Shown piece by piece: positions 63,984 through 64,000 of a stretch of 64,000 bases of DNA. The notes under the pieces were generated by a model, which was given only the letters and a program-made list of their open reading frames with translations, did not search any database and was not told the DNA's origin. The translations under genes were made by a program, and so were the position numbers. Numbering within the stretch: the stretch's first letter is position 1; every line of letters begins with the position of its first letter. The DNA comes from Deltaproteobacteria bacterium (lineage in GTDB: Bacteria; Myxococcota_A; Polyangia; Polyangiales; JADJMO01), in NCBI GenBank assembly GCA_025363655.1, contig JANYDK010000123.1, positions 62,001 through 126,000 of the forward strand. The letters run 5' to 3'.

Positions 63984-64000
63984 CTAACTATGCTATTTCG

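Overview
The window looks like chromosomal DNA of a myxobacterium (Myxococcota, probably the Polyangia side). Base composition is uniformly GC-rich. There are many secreted or lipid-anchored proteins of unknown function, some with Cys-rich NCGxCG motifs. A protein kinase carries a C-terminal DUF4388/PATAN-like module, and two genes resemble the myxobacterial families TIGR02265 (DUF2378) and TIGR04552. Placement rests on gene content recognised by eye, not on a database search. I see no tRNA or rRNA gene, insertion sequence, prophage or CRISPR array.

Layout. 1-7.3 kb: end of an amidohydrolase gene and a PLP-dependent lyase/decarboxylase, a small HEAT-like protein, a nucleotide-cyclase-like protein, msrB, a divergent penicillin-binding transpeptidase, and dnaK with a good terminator. 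7.3-15.3 kb: an envelope block with four predicted lipoproteins on the minus strand (one is a serpin), an OmpA-domain protein coupled to a Cys-rich lipoprotein, two very small envelope genes and a hairpin-forming 32-bp tandem repeat. A gene-poor gap of about 560 bp follows. 15.9-18.3 kb: a TIGR04552-like protein coupled to a NamZ-type muramidase.

18.3-38.9 kb is a large glycan-assembly locus: GT2 glycosyltransferases, GT-C-like and YfhO-like polytopic membrane proteins, SAM methyltransferases, two sugar epimerases, a pseudo-methyltransferase/GT2 fusion, and a compact cassette (hddA, gmhA, transaldolase, hddC, gmhB) that should convert sedoheptulose-7-phosphate to GDP-D-glycero-alpha-D-manno-heptose.

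38.9-51 kb: a lipoprotein, a histidine phosphatase, a TetR/old-yellow-enzyme operon with a twin palindromic operator, an HSL-type hydrolase, a TIGR02265 protein, rpsU, an IMP/GMP-type 5'-nucleotidase, an operon joining a B12-binding radical SAM enzyme to two tandem paralogous lipoproteins (the best candidate here for an undescribed system), maf and hslO. 51-64 kb: a Ser/Thr kinase, a HEAT-cyclophilin lipoprotein, a YdcF-like protein, a DEDDh exonuclease, a DsbA-like lipoprotein, a response regulator, a strongly divergent LpxK-like protein, bioB, zapA, an orphan ABC ATPase, bioF and bioD. Three parS-like 16-mers lie between 61.4 and 63.3 kb, which suggests that the right end is close to the chromosome partition/origin region.
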